A DNA stretch of 62,673 bases. It comes from DATAEK01 sp036258055. GTDB taxonomy: Bacteria; Acidobacteriota; Vicinamibacteria; Vicinamibacterales; 2-12-FULL-66-21. Below, one piece after another: positions 44,398 to 54,700 of this stretch. The notes below the pieces were generated by a model. That model worked only from the letters and a program-made list of their open reading frames with translations, was not told where the DNA came from and did not search any database. Location of the stretch: positions 1-62,673 of the forward strand of contig DATAEK010000196.1 in NCBI GenBank assembly GCA_036258055.1. The letters run 5' to 3'. The translations under genes and the position numbers were made by a program. Every line of letters begins with the position of its first letter. Within the stretch, counting starts at the first letter, position 1.

Positions 44398-46248
44398 ATG
44401 AAACTACGCACAGTCGCGGCAGCCCTCGGTCTGTCGGTGCTCCTCGGCGTTTCCACTCCTGCAACAACTCCGCTCATGCCGGTCGATGAGATCCGTCCGG
44501 GCATGGTCGGCGTCGGCCGCACGGTCTTCGAGGGCAGCGAGCTGGCGGACTTCAAGGTGCAGATCATCGGCGTGCTCCGCAACATCCAGGGCCCTCGTCG
44601 CGACTTGATCCTCGCGAAGCTCGAAGGCGGCCCGCTCGCGCAATCCGGCGTGGCGCAGGGCATGAGCGGCAGCCCCGTTTACATCGACGGCCGGCTGATC
44701 GGCGCGGTGTCGTATTCGATCGGCGCCTTCTCGAAGGAGGCGATCGCGGGCATCACGCCGATCGCTGAAATGAAGGATGCGACGGCGATGACCCGTCGAT
44801 CGACCACCCAGCAGGCGCGGCTCGAACTCCCAATCACGCGTGAGAGTTTGACGGCTGCTCTGTCGGCCGCGTCGGCGCAGATTGCTCCGTTCGCCCGGCG
44901 GCCCGCCGACGTGCAGGTGATCGGCCTGCCATCGGCTGCAGGCGGGCAGCTCGGCGCCATGCTCCGGCCCATCGCAACGCCGCTCATGCTGAACGGATTC
45001 GATCCGGAGACGGTGGATCTCCTCTCGGCTCCGTTCCGTGACGCCGGCTTCGTTCCCGTCGTCACCGGCGCGTACGCGCCCGATCAGATGCCCCGTCCGG
45101 CCGGTCCGCTGCGCGAAGGAGATCCCATTGGCGTGTCGCTGATCTCTGGCGACCTGGAAATGGGCGCGACCGGCACCGTCACGCATATCGACGGCGATCG
45201 CATTTACGCCTTCGGACATCCGATGTACAACATCGGGCCGGCCGAGTTCCCTCTCACACGGGCGTACGTCTACACCATCCTTCCCAGCCTGATGACGTCG
45301 TTCAAGATTTCCTCGCTCGGCGAGACGATCGGGACGATGCAGCAGGATCGCGCGACGGCGATTGCAGGTGCCCTCGGCAAGATGCCGACGCTCGTGCCGA
45401 TGTCACTGACCCTGGAACGCGCGGGCGGGGATGGATCGAAGCGGGCATTCAAGTATCAGCTCGTCAATGATCAGCTCTTCACGCCGCTTCTCGCCTACGT
45501 CGCGATGTTCAACTCGCTCGGCGCCTACGAGCGCCAGTACGGCGCCGCGACGTTCTCGGTGCAGAGCCGCGCCCGAATCAAAGGCCATGGCGACCTCGCG
45601 TTGACCGACGTGTTCACCGGTGACAGTCCGATTCTGGGCGCCTCGGCTGCGATTGCCGGTCCGCTCACGATGCTGCTCTCGAACGACATCGAGCCGATCG
45701 CACTCGAGAGCCTCGACATCTCCGTCGTGTCGGCCGAGACACCGCGCAGCGCGACGATTGAGCGCGTATGGCTCGACGACGTCCGGGTGCGGGCTGGCCG
45801 GACGATTCCGCTCAAAGTGCTGACCAGAAGCTACCGCGGCGAGGAGAAGATCTCCACCGTCTCGATCGACATTCCGGCCAACGCGAAAGGGGATCTCTCG
45901 ATCCTCGTGACCGACGGCCGTCAGCTCAACACGATGGAACAGCGCGAGCTGCGGCGGTCGCTTCAGCCGCAGACGGTGTCGCAGCTGATGAAGGTCCTGA
46001 ACGAGACGCGGCGCAACAATCGGATCTATGTCCGGCTGCTCACCGGATCGCCCGGCGCCGTCGTGAGGGGTGAGGCGATGTCGGCACTGCCACCCTCCGT
46101 CCTCTCGGTCTTCGAGAGCGACCGCAATGGCGGCAGCTTTACACCAATTCGAAGCGCCACGGTCGGCGAGTGGGAGCTGCCGATGGACTCGGCGGTCACC
46201 GGATCGCGACTGCTGACGATTGAAGTCGATGCCGGCTCCGGGCGCTGA
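44398..46248 (+). CDS. SpoIVB-type (S55) serine peptidase domain protein
   Basis: 616 residues, signal peptide (MKLRTVAAALGLSVLLGVS), then a region with the S55 motif QGMSGSPVYIDGRLIGAVSY at 87-106, which contains the active serine region of SpoIVB-like peptidases, and YAFGHPMYNIGPAEFPL with the family histidine region. A second half (about 370-616) is beta-rich and lacks known motifs. SpoIVB signals across a membrane in spore formers; in this probably non-sporulating lineage an envelope signalling or quality-control role is likely. Followed after 27 bases by the beta-propeller gene. Confidence 0.85.
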   Translation: MKLRTVAAALGLSVLLGVSTPATTPLMPVDEIRPGMVGVGRTVFEGSELADFKVQIIGVLRNIQGPRRDLILAKLEGGPLAQSGVAQGMSGSPVYIDGRLIGAVSYSIGAFSKEAIAGITPIAEMKDATAMTRRSTTQQARLELPITRESLTAALSAASAQIAPFARRPADVQVIGLPSAAGGQLGAMLRPIATPLMLNGFDPETVDLLSAPFRDAGFVPVVTGAYAPDQMPRPAGPLREGDPIGVSLISGDLEMGATGTVTHIDGDRIYAFGHPMYNIGPAEFPLTRAYVYTILPSLMTSFKISSLGETIGTMQQDRATAIAGALGKMPTLVPMSLTLERAGGDGSKRAFKYQLVNDQLFTPLLAYVAMFNSLGAYERQYGAATFSVQSRARIKGHGDLALTDVFTGDSPILGASAAIAGPLTMLLSNDIEPIALESLDISVVSAETPRSATIERVWLDDVRVRAGRTIPLKVLTRSYRGEEKISTVSIDIPANAKGDLSILVTDGRQLNTMEQRELRRSLQPQTVSQLMKVLNETRRNNRIYVRLLTGSPGAVVRGEAMSALPPSVLSVFESDRNGGSFTPIRSATVGEWELPMDSAVTGSRLLTIEVDAGSGR

Positions 46249-46275
46249 CGCGCCTGCTTTCTGCTAACGTTTCTC

Positions 46276-48534
46276 ATGCGCACATTCTCCGGATTCTCCC
46301 GGCGTCGATGGACCTGCGCCCTTTTGCTGGCCGCCGCGGCATGGACGGGCCTTTCAGGTGCTGCCCCCACGTTCTGGACCGTTTCCACGCAGACCGATTT
46401 CCTGAAGGGCGACGTCGAGGGTCTCTCGATCGACAGCGACGGCCGGGTGTTCCTGGGGCCCTCGGCCTCGGTGCTCGCGGAGACGGCGGCGCCGTTTCTG
46501 TGGACGGTGATGGCATCGGGTGACGGCACGATCTGGGCCGGGTCGGGGAACGAGGGCAAGGTGCTCCGCATCGGGCGGGACGGCAAGATGTCCACGTTCT
46601 TCGATGCTTCGGAACTGGAAGTGCATGCGGTCGCGCCCGGACCGAATGGCAGTTTGTATGTCGCCACCTCACCAGACGGGAAGATTTATCAGGTCGCATC
46701 CGACGGAACCGCCAAACCGTTCTTCGACCCCGACGACAAGTACATCTGGGCGCTTGTGTCCGATCGCACCGGGACCCTCTTCGCCGCCACGGGTGACAAG
46801 GGGGTGATCTACAAGATCACGCCCGACGGGCACGGAGAACGGTTCTACAAGGCGAACGCCACGAACGTCGTCTCGCTCGCGCTGGCGAAAAACGGTGACC
46901 TGCTGGCCGGCAGCGAAGCACCCGGGCGCGTCTTCAGGATCGATGCGAGCGGGAAGGCGTTCGTCCTGCTCGATTCGCCGTTCCGCGAGATCCACGCGAT
47001 CCGCGTGGCCGACGATGGCACCATCTACGCGGCCGGGATGAGCGCGGGGCCAATCAGTCCGGATGAGCGTCCCGCAGAGCGGCCAGGCACCGAACCCGGG
47101 CGTCCGCCAGTTCCAACCGTCTCCACGGAAATCACCGGCGTGTCGGTCATCGAAGGACCGATCTCGAGTGCCAGCGCCCCGGCGGCGGCTGCAGCTCGCG
47201 CGAGGCGAACCGGCCGCGGGGCGATCTACCGGATTCGTCCGGATGGTTTCTGGGACACGGTCTGGGAGACTGGCGACGATTCTCCATATGACTTGCTGAT
47301 CGAGCCCGGCGGCAGCCTGCTCGTGGGGACGGGGCCGGAGGGAAAGATCTTCCGCGTCAGCGGCGATCCCGCGCGCGCAACGCTCCTCGCCCGCGCGGCG
47401 GCGCGGCAGGTCACCGCCCTTCTCCGTGAACCCTCCGGACGAATCATTGGCGCGACGAGCAATCCGGGCAAGGTGTTTGCGCTTGGCGCCGAGGCCGCGA
47501 AACGCGGATCGTACGAGTCCGACGTTCGCGATGCCGGGACGATGGCGAGCTGGGGTGTGATCCGTTGGCGCGCCGTTGGCCGGCAGACGGGGATTCAGCT
47601 CACGACCCGAAGCGGCAACACGGCAACACCCGACGAAACCTGGAGCGCCTGGTCCAAACCCTACGCCAACGCGGACGGCGAACAAATCAGCAGCCCCAAC
47701 GCCCGATATCTGCAATGGCGAGCTGCCTTCACGGCGGATGGCCCTCCGTCACCTATCCTGACGTCGGTCACGACGGCGTATTTGCCGCGCAACCTTCGAC
47801 CGGACGTCGTGTCGATCACGATTCATCCGCCGGGCACGGTATTTCAGCGGCCCTTCTCGACGGGAGAGATGGAGATCGCGGGCTTCGAGGACAACACCTC
47901 GGACGGCCGGCAGCCGAGCCCGACGCAAGGGGCTGCGCCCACGGGTGCAACGCCGACACCGCCCGCGCCGGCGCTCGGCCGCAGGATCTATCAGAAGGGC
48001 CTGCAGACAATCGTATGGAAGGCTGAGGATGGAAACGACGACCGCCTCCAGTACGACGTCCTGTATCGGCGCGAAGGGGAAACCGCATGGAAGACCCTCA
48101 AGCGCGGATTGTGGGACCCGATCTTCGTCTGGGACACGACATCGGTCCCGGATGGCACGTATCTGGTGAAGATTGTCGCCTCGGATGCGCCGTCGAACTC
48201 ACCTGGGACGGCGCTCCTCGGCGACATGGAAAGCGTGACATTCGACATCGACAACACGCCGCCCCGAATCGAAGTGACACCGGTCGCGAAGACCGGTCCG
48301 AAGGCGACGATCAGCTTCGTCGTCCGCGACGAGCAGTCCGCCGTGCAGCGGGTCGAGTACTCGCTCGACGCGAGCCGCTGGCGCATCGTCTATCCGAAGG
48401 ACGGCATCCCTGATTCGCGGCGTGAGGAATTCGAAGTGACGCTGGAGGATGCCGAGACGGCCCGCAGCGTCATCATCCGCGCCACGGACGCGATGAACAA
48501 CGTCGCGACCGCCGTCGCGGAAGTGAAACGGTAG
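46276..48534 (+). CDS. exported beta-propeller protein with carboxy-terminal Ig-like domains
   Basis: 752 residues: signal peptide (WTCALLLAAAAWTGLSGAA), then repeated WD-/NHL-like blades (GTIWAGSGNEGKVLRI, GSLYVATSPDGKIYQV, GTLFAATGDKGVIYKI, GDLLAGSEAPGRVFRI), spacing near 43 residues, about residues 75-380. The later part has LQWRAAFTADGPPSP and PRIEVTP-type fibronectin/Ig segments. No enzyme motif. Probably in an operon with the S55 peptidase, maybe its substrate or partner; a TGC-TAACGT hexamer 5 bases before the ATG may also give an internal start. Confidence 0.75.
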   Translation: MRTFSGFSRRRWTCALLLAAAAWTGLSGAAPTFWTVSTQTDFLKGDVEGLSIDSDGRVFLGPSASVLAETAAPFLWTVMASGDGTIWAGSGNEGKVLRIGRDGKMSTFFDASELEVHAVAPGPNGSLYVATSPDGKIYQVASDGTAKPFFDPDDKYIWALVSDRTGTLFAATGDKGVIYKITPDGHGERFYKANATNVVSLALAKNGDLLAGSEAPGRVFRIDASGKAFVLLDSPFREIHAIRVADDGTIYAAGMSAGPISPDERPAERPGTEPGRPPVPTVSTEITGVSVIEGPISSASAPAAAAARARRTGRGAIYRIRPDGFWDTVWETGDDSPYDLLIEPGGSLLVGTGPEGKIFRVSGDPARATLLARAAARQVTALLREPSGRIIGATSNPGKVFALGAEAAKRGSYESDVRDAGTMASWGVIRWRAVGRQTGIQLTTRSGNTATPDETWSAWSKPYANADGEQISSPNARYLQWRAAFTADGPPSPILTSVTTAYLPRNLRPDVVSITIHPPGTVFQRPFSTGEMEIAGFEDNTSDGRQPSPTQGAAPTGATPTPPAPALGRRIYQKGLQTIVWKAEDGNDDRLQYDVLYRREGETAWKTLKRGLWDPIFVWDTTSVPDGTYLVKIVASDAPSNSPGTALLGDMESVTFDIDNTPPRIEVTPVAKTGPKATISFVVRDEQSAVQRVEYSLDASRWRIVYPKDGIPDSRREEFEVTLEDAETARSVIIRATDAMNNVATAVAEVKR

Positions 48535-48560
48535 GGAGGGATCCGAGTTCTAATCTTCTT

Positions 48561-48580
48561 CGCTGTCCGCTGTCCGCTGC
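48561..48580. repeat. short array of the CGCTGTC heptamer
   Basis: CGCTGTCCGCTGTCCGCTGC: two copies and a partial third of the heptamer arrayed at 30988, again intergenic, between convergent genes. Confidence 0.85.
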
Positions 48581-48610
48581 GAGCGCGCCGCTCGAGGATT
48601 GAGACCACTC

Positions 48611-48648
48611 CAAAAACAAAAATCCGGGCTGAGGTAACAGCCCGGATT
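48611..48648 (-). terminator. intrinsic terminator of the anti-sigma operon
   Basis: Perfect 10-base stem AATCCGGGCT / AGCCCGGATT (48621-48630, 48639-48648) with 8-base loop, followed on the minus strand by TTTGTTTTT. It lies 25 bases after the anti-sigma stop. Confidence 0.9.
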
Positions 48649-48672
48649 CGTGCTGGGGCGAGAGAAATCGAT

Positions 48673-49437
48673 CTACGAGATGATCTTGCCCTTGAGCGGT
48701 GTCCCTGCCTTGACCGTCGTGTGAGCCAGCAGCCACACGAGGTTCACGGCAATCGGTGAGTCCCCGAACTGAGCCGGCTCGAGTCTCGATCGCGAGATCG
48801 CGTCGAGCAGCTTTGTCAGGTCGCGGCCGTCGTGCTCGTTCGACAGGACGTTCAAGCCCGACACCCACCCTTCGCGATTCACGACCACCGAGATTGGCAG
48901 CACCAGATCGTCCTGCGACGTGGTAATCGCGAGCGTCGCGCCGACCACGCCGTCCTGCGGCACGCTCGGCACGCGAAGATAGGTCTCCAGCCGCGACGGA
49001 TTCAGATCGGATCCGAGCGGCGCACCCATCACGGCGATGACGCCCGCCAGCGAGTCCGTCCGTTCCGGTGACGCGAAATGGAGCATGCTCAACACCATCC
49101 CGCTGCACACGATCGTCGCCGCCGTCGAGGCGAGCGCGATCCAGACGAGATGCATGTCTTCGAAAAGCCGGTGTGCGCGCGCCGTCCACGATTCGTTCGC
49201 TTCGGCGCGCATCCGGCTGATGACGCCGGGCTGCAGGCCGGTCCAGTCGTCGGCGGGCGCCGGGGCGGAGGCCAGACGGAGCCCGTCACCGACCGACTGC
49301 AGATCCCGCAGCTCGCGAGTGCACGGTGGACATTCCTTGATGTGCGATTCGATGGCAATCGTGTCGCCAATCGGCAACTCGCCATCGTGGAAGGCCGCCA
49401 GACGCCGACGCACTGCCGCGCAGGTCAACAACGTCAT
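48673..49437 (-). CDS. anti-sigma factor with ZAS zinc finger
   Basis: 254 residues: zinc motif His32-x3-Cys36-x2-Cys39 (SHIKECPPC), one membrane helix (about 97-117, WIALASTAATIVCSGMV), and a periplasmic domain of about 135 residues with PISVVVNREGWVSGLNVL, resembling the TonB_C or energy-transducer-like fold. The start overlaps the sigma stop by 4 bases. The periplasmic domain probably receives the signal, conceivably proteolysis. Confidence 0.85.
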   Translation of the reverse strand: MTLLTCAAVRRRLAAFHDGELPIGDTIAIESHIKECPPCTRELRDLQSVGDGLRLASAPAPADDWTGLQPGVISRMRAEANESWTARAHRLFEDMHLVWIALASTAATIVCSGMVLSMLHFASPERTDSLAGVIAVMGAPLGSDLNPSRLETYLRVPSVPQDGVVGATLAITTSQDDLVLPISVVVNREGWVSGLNVLSNEHDGRDLTKLLDAISRSRLEPAQFGDSPIAVNLVWLLAHTTVKAGTPLKGKIIS

Positions 49438-50051
49438 GCGTCCCTCAATTGCGCCCGAAGGCTTTCGCGGGCGCGCGCCAGCCGGGACTTGACGGTCCCG
49501 ACGGCAATACCAAGCGAGAACCCGATTTCGTCGTAGCTCAACCCGTCGATTTCGCGAAGCACGAGCGCGGTGCGCTGATCGAACGGCAGACGCTCGAGCG
49601 CCACGCGAATCCGATCAGCCAGCTGTTTGCGGCCGAGCATCCGATCCGGCGACGCGCCGTCGGTCTGTTCCGGCAAATCCCCATGATCGCGAATGTGGTC
49701 GTCGAGCGACACCTGTTGGGCGCGGTGCCGCCGGCGCCACCAGCGCTGACGGTTCCGTGCCTGATTGACGACGATGCGGTAGATCCAGGTCCGGAGCGCG
49801 GACTGACCGCGGAAGCTGTGGATGGTCCGGAACACGCGGAGGAACACTTCCTGAGACAGGTCGAGCGCCTCGTTGTGGTCGCCGAGCAGATTGAGAGAGA
49901 GTTGGTACACCATGCGCTGGTGCTCGCTGACGAGCTCGGCGCAGGCATCCTCGTCTTTGGCCGCACAGCGCTGGATGAGCGCAGCTTCCCGGCCTCCGAC
50001 CTCCGTCCAGGTGATGGCTCGAACGGGCTTCACTGAAAGTCCTTCCGCCAT
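49434..50051 (-). CDS. ECF RNA polymerase sigma factor (RpoE-like)
   Basis: 205 residues; region 2 LLGDHNEALDLSQEVFLRVFR and region 4 LPFDQRTALVLREIDGLS with HTH EIGFSLGIAVGTVKSRL. Closest in style to sigma-W/RpoE factors. First of a two-gene operon with its anti-sigma factor; its own promoter carries a GGAACAT / TCTAAG pair, so autoregulation is likely. Confidence 0.95.
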   Translation of the reverse strand: MAEGLSVKPVRAITWTEVGGREAALIQRCAAKDEDACAELVSEHQRMVYQLSLNLLGDHNEALDLSQEVFLRVFRTIHSFRGQSALRTWIYRIVVNQARNRQRWWRRRHRAQQVSLDDHIRDHGDLPEQTDGASPDRMLGRKQLADRIRVALERLPFDQRTALVLREIDGLSYDEIGFSLGIAVGTVKSRLARARESLRAQLRDA

Positions 50052-50093
50052 CTTACCACCCCACGAAAAGGGCGTAGTCGCCTACCCTGCATG

Positions 50094-50122
50094 CTTAGAA
50101 CCCGGCTGGGACCAAATGTTCC
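50094..50122 (-). promoter_or_regulatory. RpoE-type promoter of the sigma operon
   Basis: GGAACAT (50122-50116), 16 bases, TCTAAG (50099-50094) on the minus strand; very close to the RpoE consensus GGAACTT-N16-TCTAA. 42 bases separate the -10 from the sigma start. Confidence 0.75.
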
Positions 50123-50228
50123 GGTTTCCCGTCCGCACGTGGGTGCGGCCTCTCGCGGCCATCTGACGATTCTGTATGGCCGAAAACCGGCCGAAAAACT
50201 CGCGTTCCCACTGGCTCGAACCGTCCGG

Positions 50229-50234
50229 TAGGAT
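50229..50234 (+). promoter_or_regulatory. putative -10 element of the TPR gene
   Basis: TAGGAT ends 6 bases before the GTG at 50241, the leaderless spacing. AGGA also occurs in the gap and could be a ribosome site. No clear -35. Confidence 0.3.
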
Positions 50235-50240
50235 TAGGAC

Positions 50241-51620
50241 GTGAAGCGGCTCCTCGCTGTCGCTGTGTTGCTCGCGGTCAGCCTGACCGCCGCCTACGGG
50301 TTCTTCGAGACCCGGCGCGAGCGCAATTACAGTCGCCTGATCGAACAGGGAGAGACGGCGCTTGCCGCCGGTGACACCTACACGGCCATCGAGTCGTTCA
50401 GCGGCGCCGTTGCGCTCAAGGGAGACTCGATGCTCGGGTACCTGCGCCGCGGCGAAGCGTATCGGCGCCGCGACGAGCTCGAGGCTGCTCTTCGCGACCT
50501 CGTTCACGCCTCGACGATCGACCCGACTGCCACGCGTCCACTGGAGCTGTTGGGAGACGTCAACGCGGCACTGCTCCGCTACGATCGCGCCGCCGATCGC
50601 TACCGCGCATATCTCGCGCTCGACGATCAGTCGCCAAGGGTTCTTTACAAGCTGGCGCTGGTCCAGTACCGCGCGAGCCGGCCTGGCGACGCTGTAGGGG
50701 CGCTCAAGAGAGCCATCTCCTTCGACGACCGATTCGCGGAGGCGCATTACCTCCTGGGCCTCTGTCTACGCGACGAGCGGAAACCCGACCAGGCGCTGGC
50801 GTCCCTCAAGAAATCCATCGAGACCGCGCCAACGCTCCTCGCCGCGCGCGAGGAGCTGGCGGAGCTCTACGGCCGGCTCGGACGCCAGGAAGATCGGTTC
50901 GCGCAGCTCGAGCTCCTGCTGGAACTCGATCCCGGACCATCGCGTGGCGTCGCGCTCGGACTCGCACTTGCGCGCCAGGGGCTCATCGATCGCGCGGTCC
51001 CCACGCTGCGCACGACCGCCGAACGCTACCCGGACGATCCGTATGTCCACGTTGCGCTGGGGCGCGTGTGGCTCGAGGCCGCACAAACGCGCAACGATCG
51101 TGTGGCGCTGAGCAAGGCCCTGGAAGCGCTCGAAGATGCCGTGGGCACCGACGACAGCAGCGAAGCGATGACGCTCTTCGGTCGCGCGCTGCTCATGGCA
51201 TCCGACGAAGAGCTCGCGGAGCGGATGCTGCAGGAAGCCACAACCAAGTTTCCGGTCGAACCGCTCGCGTTCTTCTACCTCGCGGAGGCGTCCGAGCGGC
51301 GCGAGCACCTCGACGTCGCGCGCCAGGCTTTGGTGGACTACCGGACGCTCGAAGGCGACGATCGCGAGCCCCGCCGTCAGGCCGCGCTCGACGAGCGCAT
51401 CGCGGACCTCTCGCTTCGCCTCAACGACGCGCCGTCAGCCGTTACCTGGTATCAGAAGGCCGCGGAGGCCCAGCCACTCGACAGCGGTTCGCTCGTCCGC
51501 TACGCCGAAGCTCACTGGAGGGCGGGGAACGTGGACGCCGCTCGCGCGACCCTGTCCAAGGCGCTGGAGAAAGATCCGGCGAGTGCTGCCGGAAAGGCGT
51601 TGGCGAAAGTGGTGCGATAG
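50241..51620 (+). CDS. TPR-repeat protein, membrane-anchored or exported
   Basis: 459 residues, GTG start, with a hydrophobic amino end (LLAVAVLLAVSLTAAYG) and then ten or more tetratricopeptide units from residue 35: AGDTYTAIESFSGAVAL, YKLALVQYRASRPGDAVGAL, YLLGLCLRDERKPDQALASL, VRYAEAHWRAGNVDAARATL. Protein-protein scaffold; partner unknown. The gene stands alone between the divergent sigma operon and the convergent sigma-54 regulator. Confidence 0.85.
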   Translation: MKRLLAVAVLLAVSLTAAYGFFETRRERNYSRLIEQGETALAAGDTYTAIESFSGAVALKGDSMLGYLRRGEAYRRRDELEAALRDLVHASTIDPTATRPLELLGDVNAALLRYDRAADRYRAYLALDDQSPRVLYKLALVQYRASRPGDAVGALKRAISFDDRFAEAHYLLGLCLRDERKPDQALASLKKSIETAPTLLAAREELAELYGRLGRQEDRFAQLELLLELDPGPSRGVALGLALARQGLIDRAVPTLRTTAERYPDDPYVHVALGRVWLEAAQTRNDRVALSKALEALEDAVGTDDSSEAMTLFGRALLMASDEELAERMLQEATTKFPVEPLAFFYLAEASERREHLDVARQALVDYRTLEGDDREPRRQAALDERIADLSLRLNDAPSAVTWYQKAAEAQPLDSGSLVRYAEAHWRAGNVDAARATLSKALEKDPASAAGKALAKVVR

Positions 51621-51654
51621 GCGGAGGAGGCGGAGGTTGCGGAGGGCGCGGAGA
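51621..51654. repeat. purine-rich GGCGGAGG tract
   Basis: GCGGAGGA, GGCGGAGG, TTGCGGAGG and GCGCGGAG follow directly on the TPR gene stop. Short-period, G-rich on this strand, no coding potential; yet another intergenic micro-repeat of different sequence from the others. Confidence 0.6.
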
Positions 51655-51761
51655 TCTCTACACGGAGGGCGCGAAGAATTGTTATCGGGGGAGCGGCCTA
51701 GCGAACCGGATCGGCTGTGGGTCTTTCGAATGGTGACTCACGGGCGTTCGAGTTCAAGAAA

Positions 51762-54700
51762 CTACCCTCGCCGGACGGCCAGCGCTTCCCCGGTATCGAT
51801 TCGCAGCCGACGGAGCATCTTTGCGAGCCCTTGACGAGTGACGCCGAGCGATCGCGCGGCGCGCGCGCGCTGACCCCCAGCACGTGCAAGAGCGGCGCGA
51901 ACGAACCGCCGCTCAAACTCCTCGCGCGCCGCTTCGAAGGGCGCATCGGGCGCGACGCCCGAGCGGGCGACGTGCGGCGGCAGAAGAGCGGGCGTGATTC
52001 TTCCCCGCCTCGGTGCATGGACCGCCAACGACGCGATCGCATTTTGAAGCTCACGCACGTTACCGGGCCAGTCGTAGCGCGTGAAGGCGGCGACGGTCTC
52101 GGGTGTCAGCGTCGCGCGCGATCCGACGCGAGCCGCGACGTCATTCCAGAAGTGCGCGACGAGGAGCGGGATGTCGGTGGCGCGTTCCCGCAACGGCGGC
52201 ACGAGTATGCGGATGACGTCGAGCCGGAATCGCAGGTCGGCACGAAACCGACCTGCCTCGACTTCGTCCTCGAGCCGCCGGTTCGTCGCCGCGATCACGC
52301 GAGTATCGACGCGGCGTGAGAGGCTCTCGCCGACGCGCCGCACTTCGCCGTCCTGCAACACCCGGAGCAGTTTGGCCTGAGCGCGGCCCGACAGCTCGCC
52401 GACCTCGTCGAGGAACACCGTGCCACCATCGGCCTCCTCGAAGAGTCCCGGACGCTCGCCGACCGCGCCAGTGAAGGCGCCGCGGGTGTGACCGAAGAGC
52501 TCGGCCTCGAGGAGATCATCGGCGATGGCCGCACAATTGACTGCACTGAGTCTTCGATCTCGACGACCGCTGAGACGATGGATTGCGCGCGCCACGAGCT
52601 CCTTTCCGCTGCCGCTTTCTCCTTCGATCAGCACGGAGAAGGGAGCGCGGGCCGCTCGAACGATTTCAGCGCGCAGGCTCTCGGCCTGCGTGCTCGTCCC
52701 CAGGAGATCGCCACAGGCAGCGGGAGGCGGCGCCTGTGCGCAACGATCGAGCATGCCGCGGACGTTCGAGCCAAGCGCCAGGGCGGCGGCTTCGACTGCC
52801 GCACCGGCAGACGGCCGATCGACGACGGCACCGACGGTCCATCGGCAGGCGAGCGCGGCGATGCGCTCTGCGCCGTAGGTAATTGCGACGGCGCATTCGT
52901 ACGGTTCGGTCGATGACTCGGCCAGACCGCCGGCCGCCATGGCGCGGATTGCCAGGACGTGATCGCCATTCCACGCGCGCCCGGAACGGGCGACGACCTC
53001 GAGCGCCGCCGTACCCGCCACAATCACGACGGCCGCCGCCCGCGTTCGCAGGCACAGCGCGTCGCACACCTCCCTGGCTGCGGTGCCATCGTCAACCGCT
53101 GTCTGAGAGATCTCCAGGAAGCGTGGCAGGTCAGTCATGACGTTTCCTCTCTCGATCGGAGGGGCGTTCTCAGAGTCAGCGTCGTCTGCGCAGATCGCCG
53201 TCAGGTGACGTTTGAGGAGCGGCGGCAACGGCCGCCGAAGTGCGGTGCGAAGTCCCGGAGTCAGGCGCTTGTGATCTGCACTCGAAGCGGAAGATTGCCG
53301 GAGCGCGATCAGAAGCGCGGCGCGAATGCGGACGGCCGCTAGAGGAAGATGACCCGAGACGGCTGCGAGCAGGCCGATCCGGGCCGCCGCAACCGCACCG
53401 TCGACATCCAGAACTACCGCGCGCGCGACGATCATGGCGCGGGCAGCGCGCGCGATCTCGCGCGACTCGCCCGAGGCCTGCGATCGGCGGAGGGACTCTG
53501 CCGCGGCAGGTACCGCGCGTGCGGGGTCGCGCATCGCCGCGCGAACTCGGGCGATCAGGGCGTACCATTCCGCAGCGGCCGACTCGCTCGCGGCGGGTTT
53601 GAACAATGCAGCGGATTCGTCGAACCGTCCCTGCCAGAAGAGACAACGCGCGAGGGCGACCGTGGCACGATCTTCCACATCCGTGAGCTTCAACAGCGCG
53701 GCTGCGGACGCGGCGGACCTCAGGCCAGCTTCAGCCTCGAGCAATCGAATCTCATCGGTCCGAACGACGCCAGCCCCAATTGCCGCAGACACGGCGACAG
53801 ATGGATCGCTGGCGATCGATCGGGCACGTTCGAATTGGTCCAGGGCCAGCGCACCTCGACTCCGATCGCGGAGCAGCCACCCCAACTGAATCGCGCATCG
53901 TGCGGCGTCGTCTCGCCTTCCGCGTCGTTCGAGGACACGTGTCGCCCTGAGTAACAGCCGGACAGCCGTAGCATGCCGGCCCGCTCGTGCCAGCCTCGAC
54001 GCACGATCTGGAGCGCCCGTAAGTGCGGAACTTCCTCGCCTTTCGACGATCGCCGGAAACTGTTTGATGTCCGTCGCGACGTACGTTGCCACCGTTTCAT
54101 GGACGAGCCAGCGGCGACCCGCGTTGAGGCTGCTACCAGCCAGGCGCGCGACGAGGGCGCCCGGACGGCCTCCCGATTCGCGAATGGCCTCGAACACCTC
54201 GGTCGGCCGGGGCTCGAACTCTCGATCGATGAAGACCGCTGAGCTCATTGCGGCGACACCGAGTGGCCCTATCGGCAGTGTGCCGGTTTCGGCTCGCGCA
54301 GTGGCCGCGAGGCGCAGCAGCACATGCCGCCGCGCGCTGGCTGTACCAAGCTGGATTGCGAAACCTGCAATCGCCGCGCGCTCCTTCGGATTCTCGTCGT
54401 CATTCGACAACAGGAGCATGTGGCGATCGCCGAGTTCAACGGCGAGGTCATCGATTTCGAGCAGTGAGGCTCCGGTCAGCGGGACGTAACCCTGCAGTCT
54501 CGCCTCTCGGGCAATTAGCAGCCGAAGCGTGCGCAGCCCGGATCCCGGAGAACCGGTCACCGTAATCGCGGTAACTCCACCAGGCGCGCCGGCAGACAGG
54601 GCGTCCCGGAGATGACAGAGCGCACGTCGATCCTGAAGGACGACACCGACCGGACGGCCTTGACTCGAGTGACCGACCGAAACGTCACGCACGACGTCCG

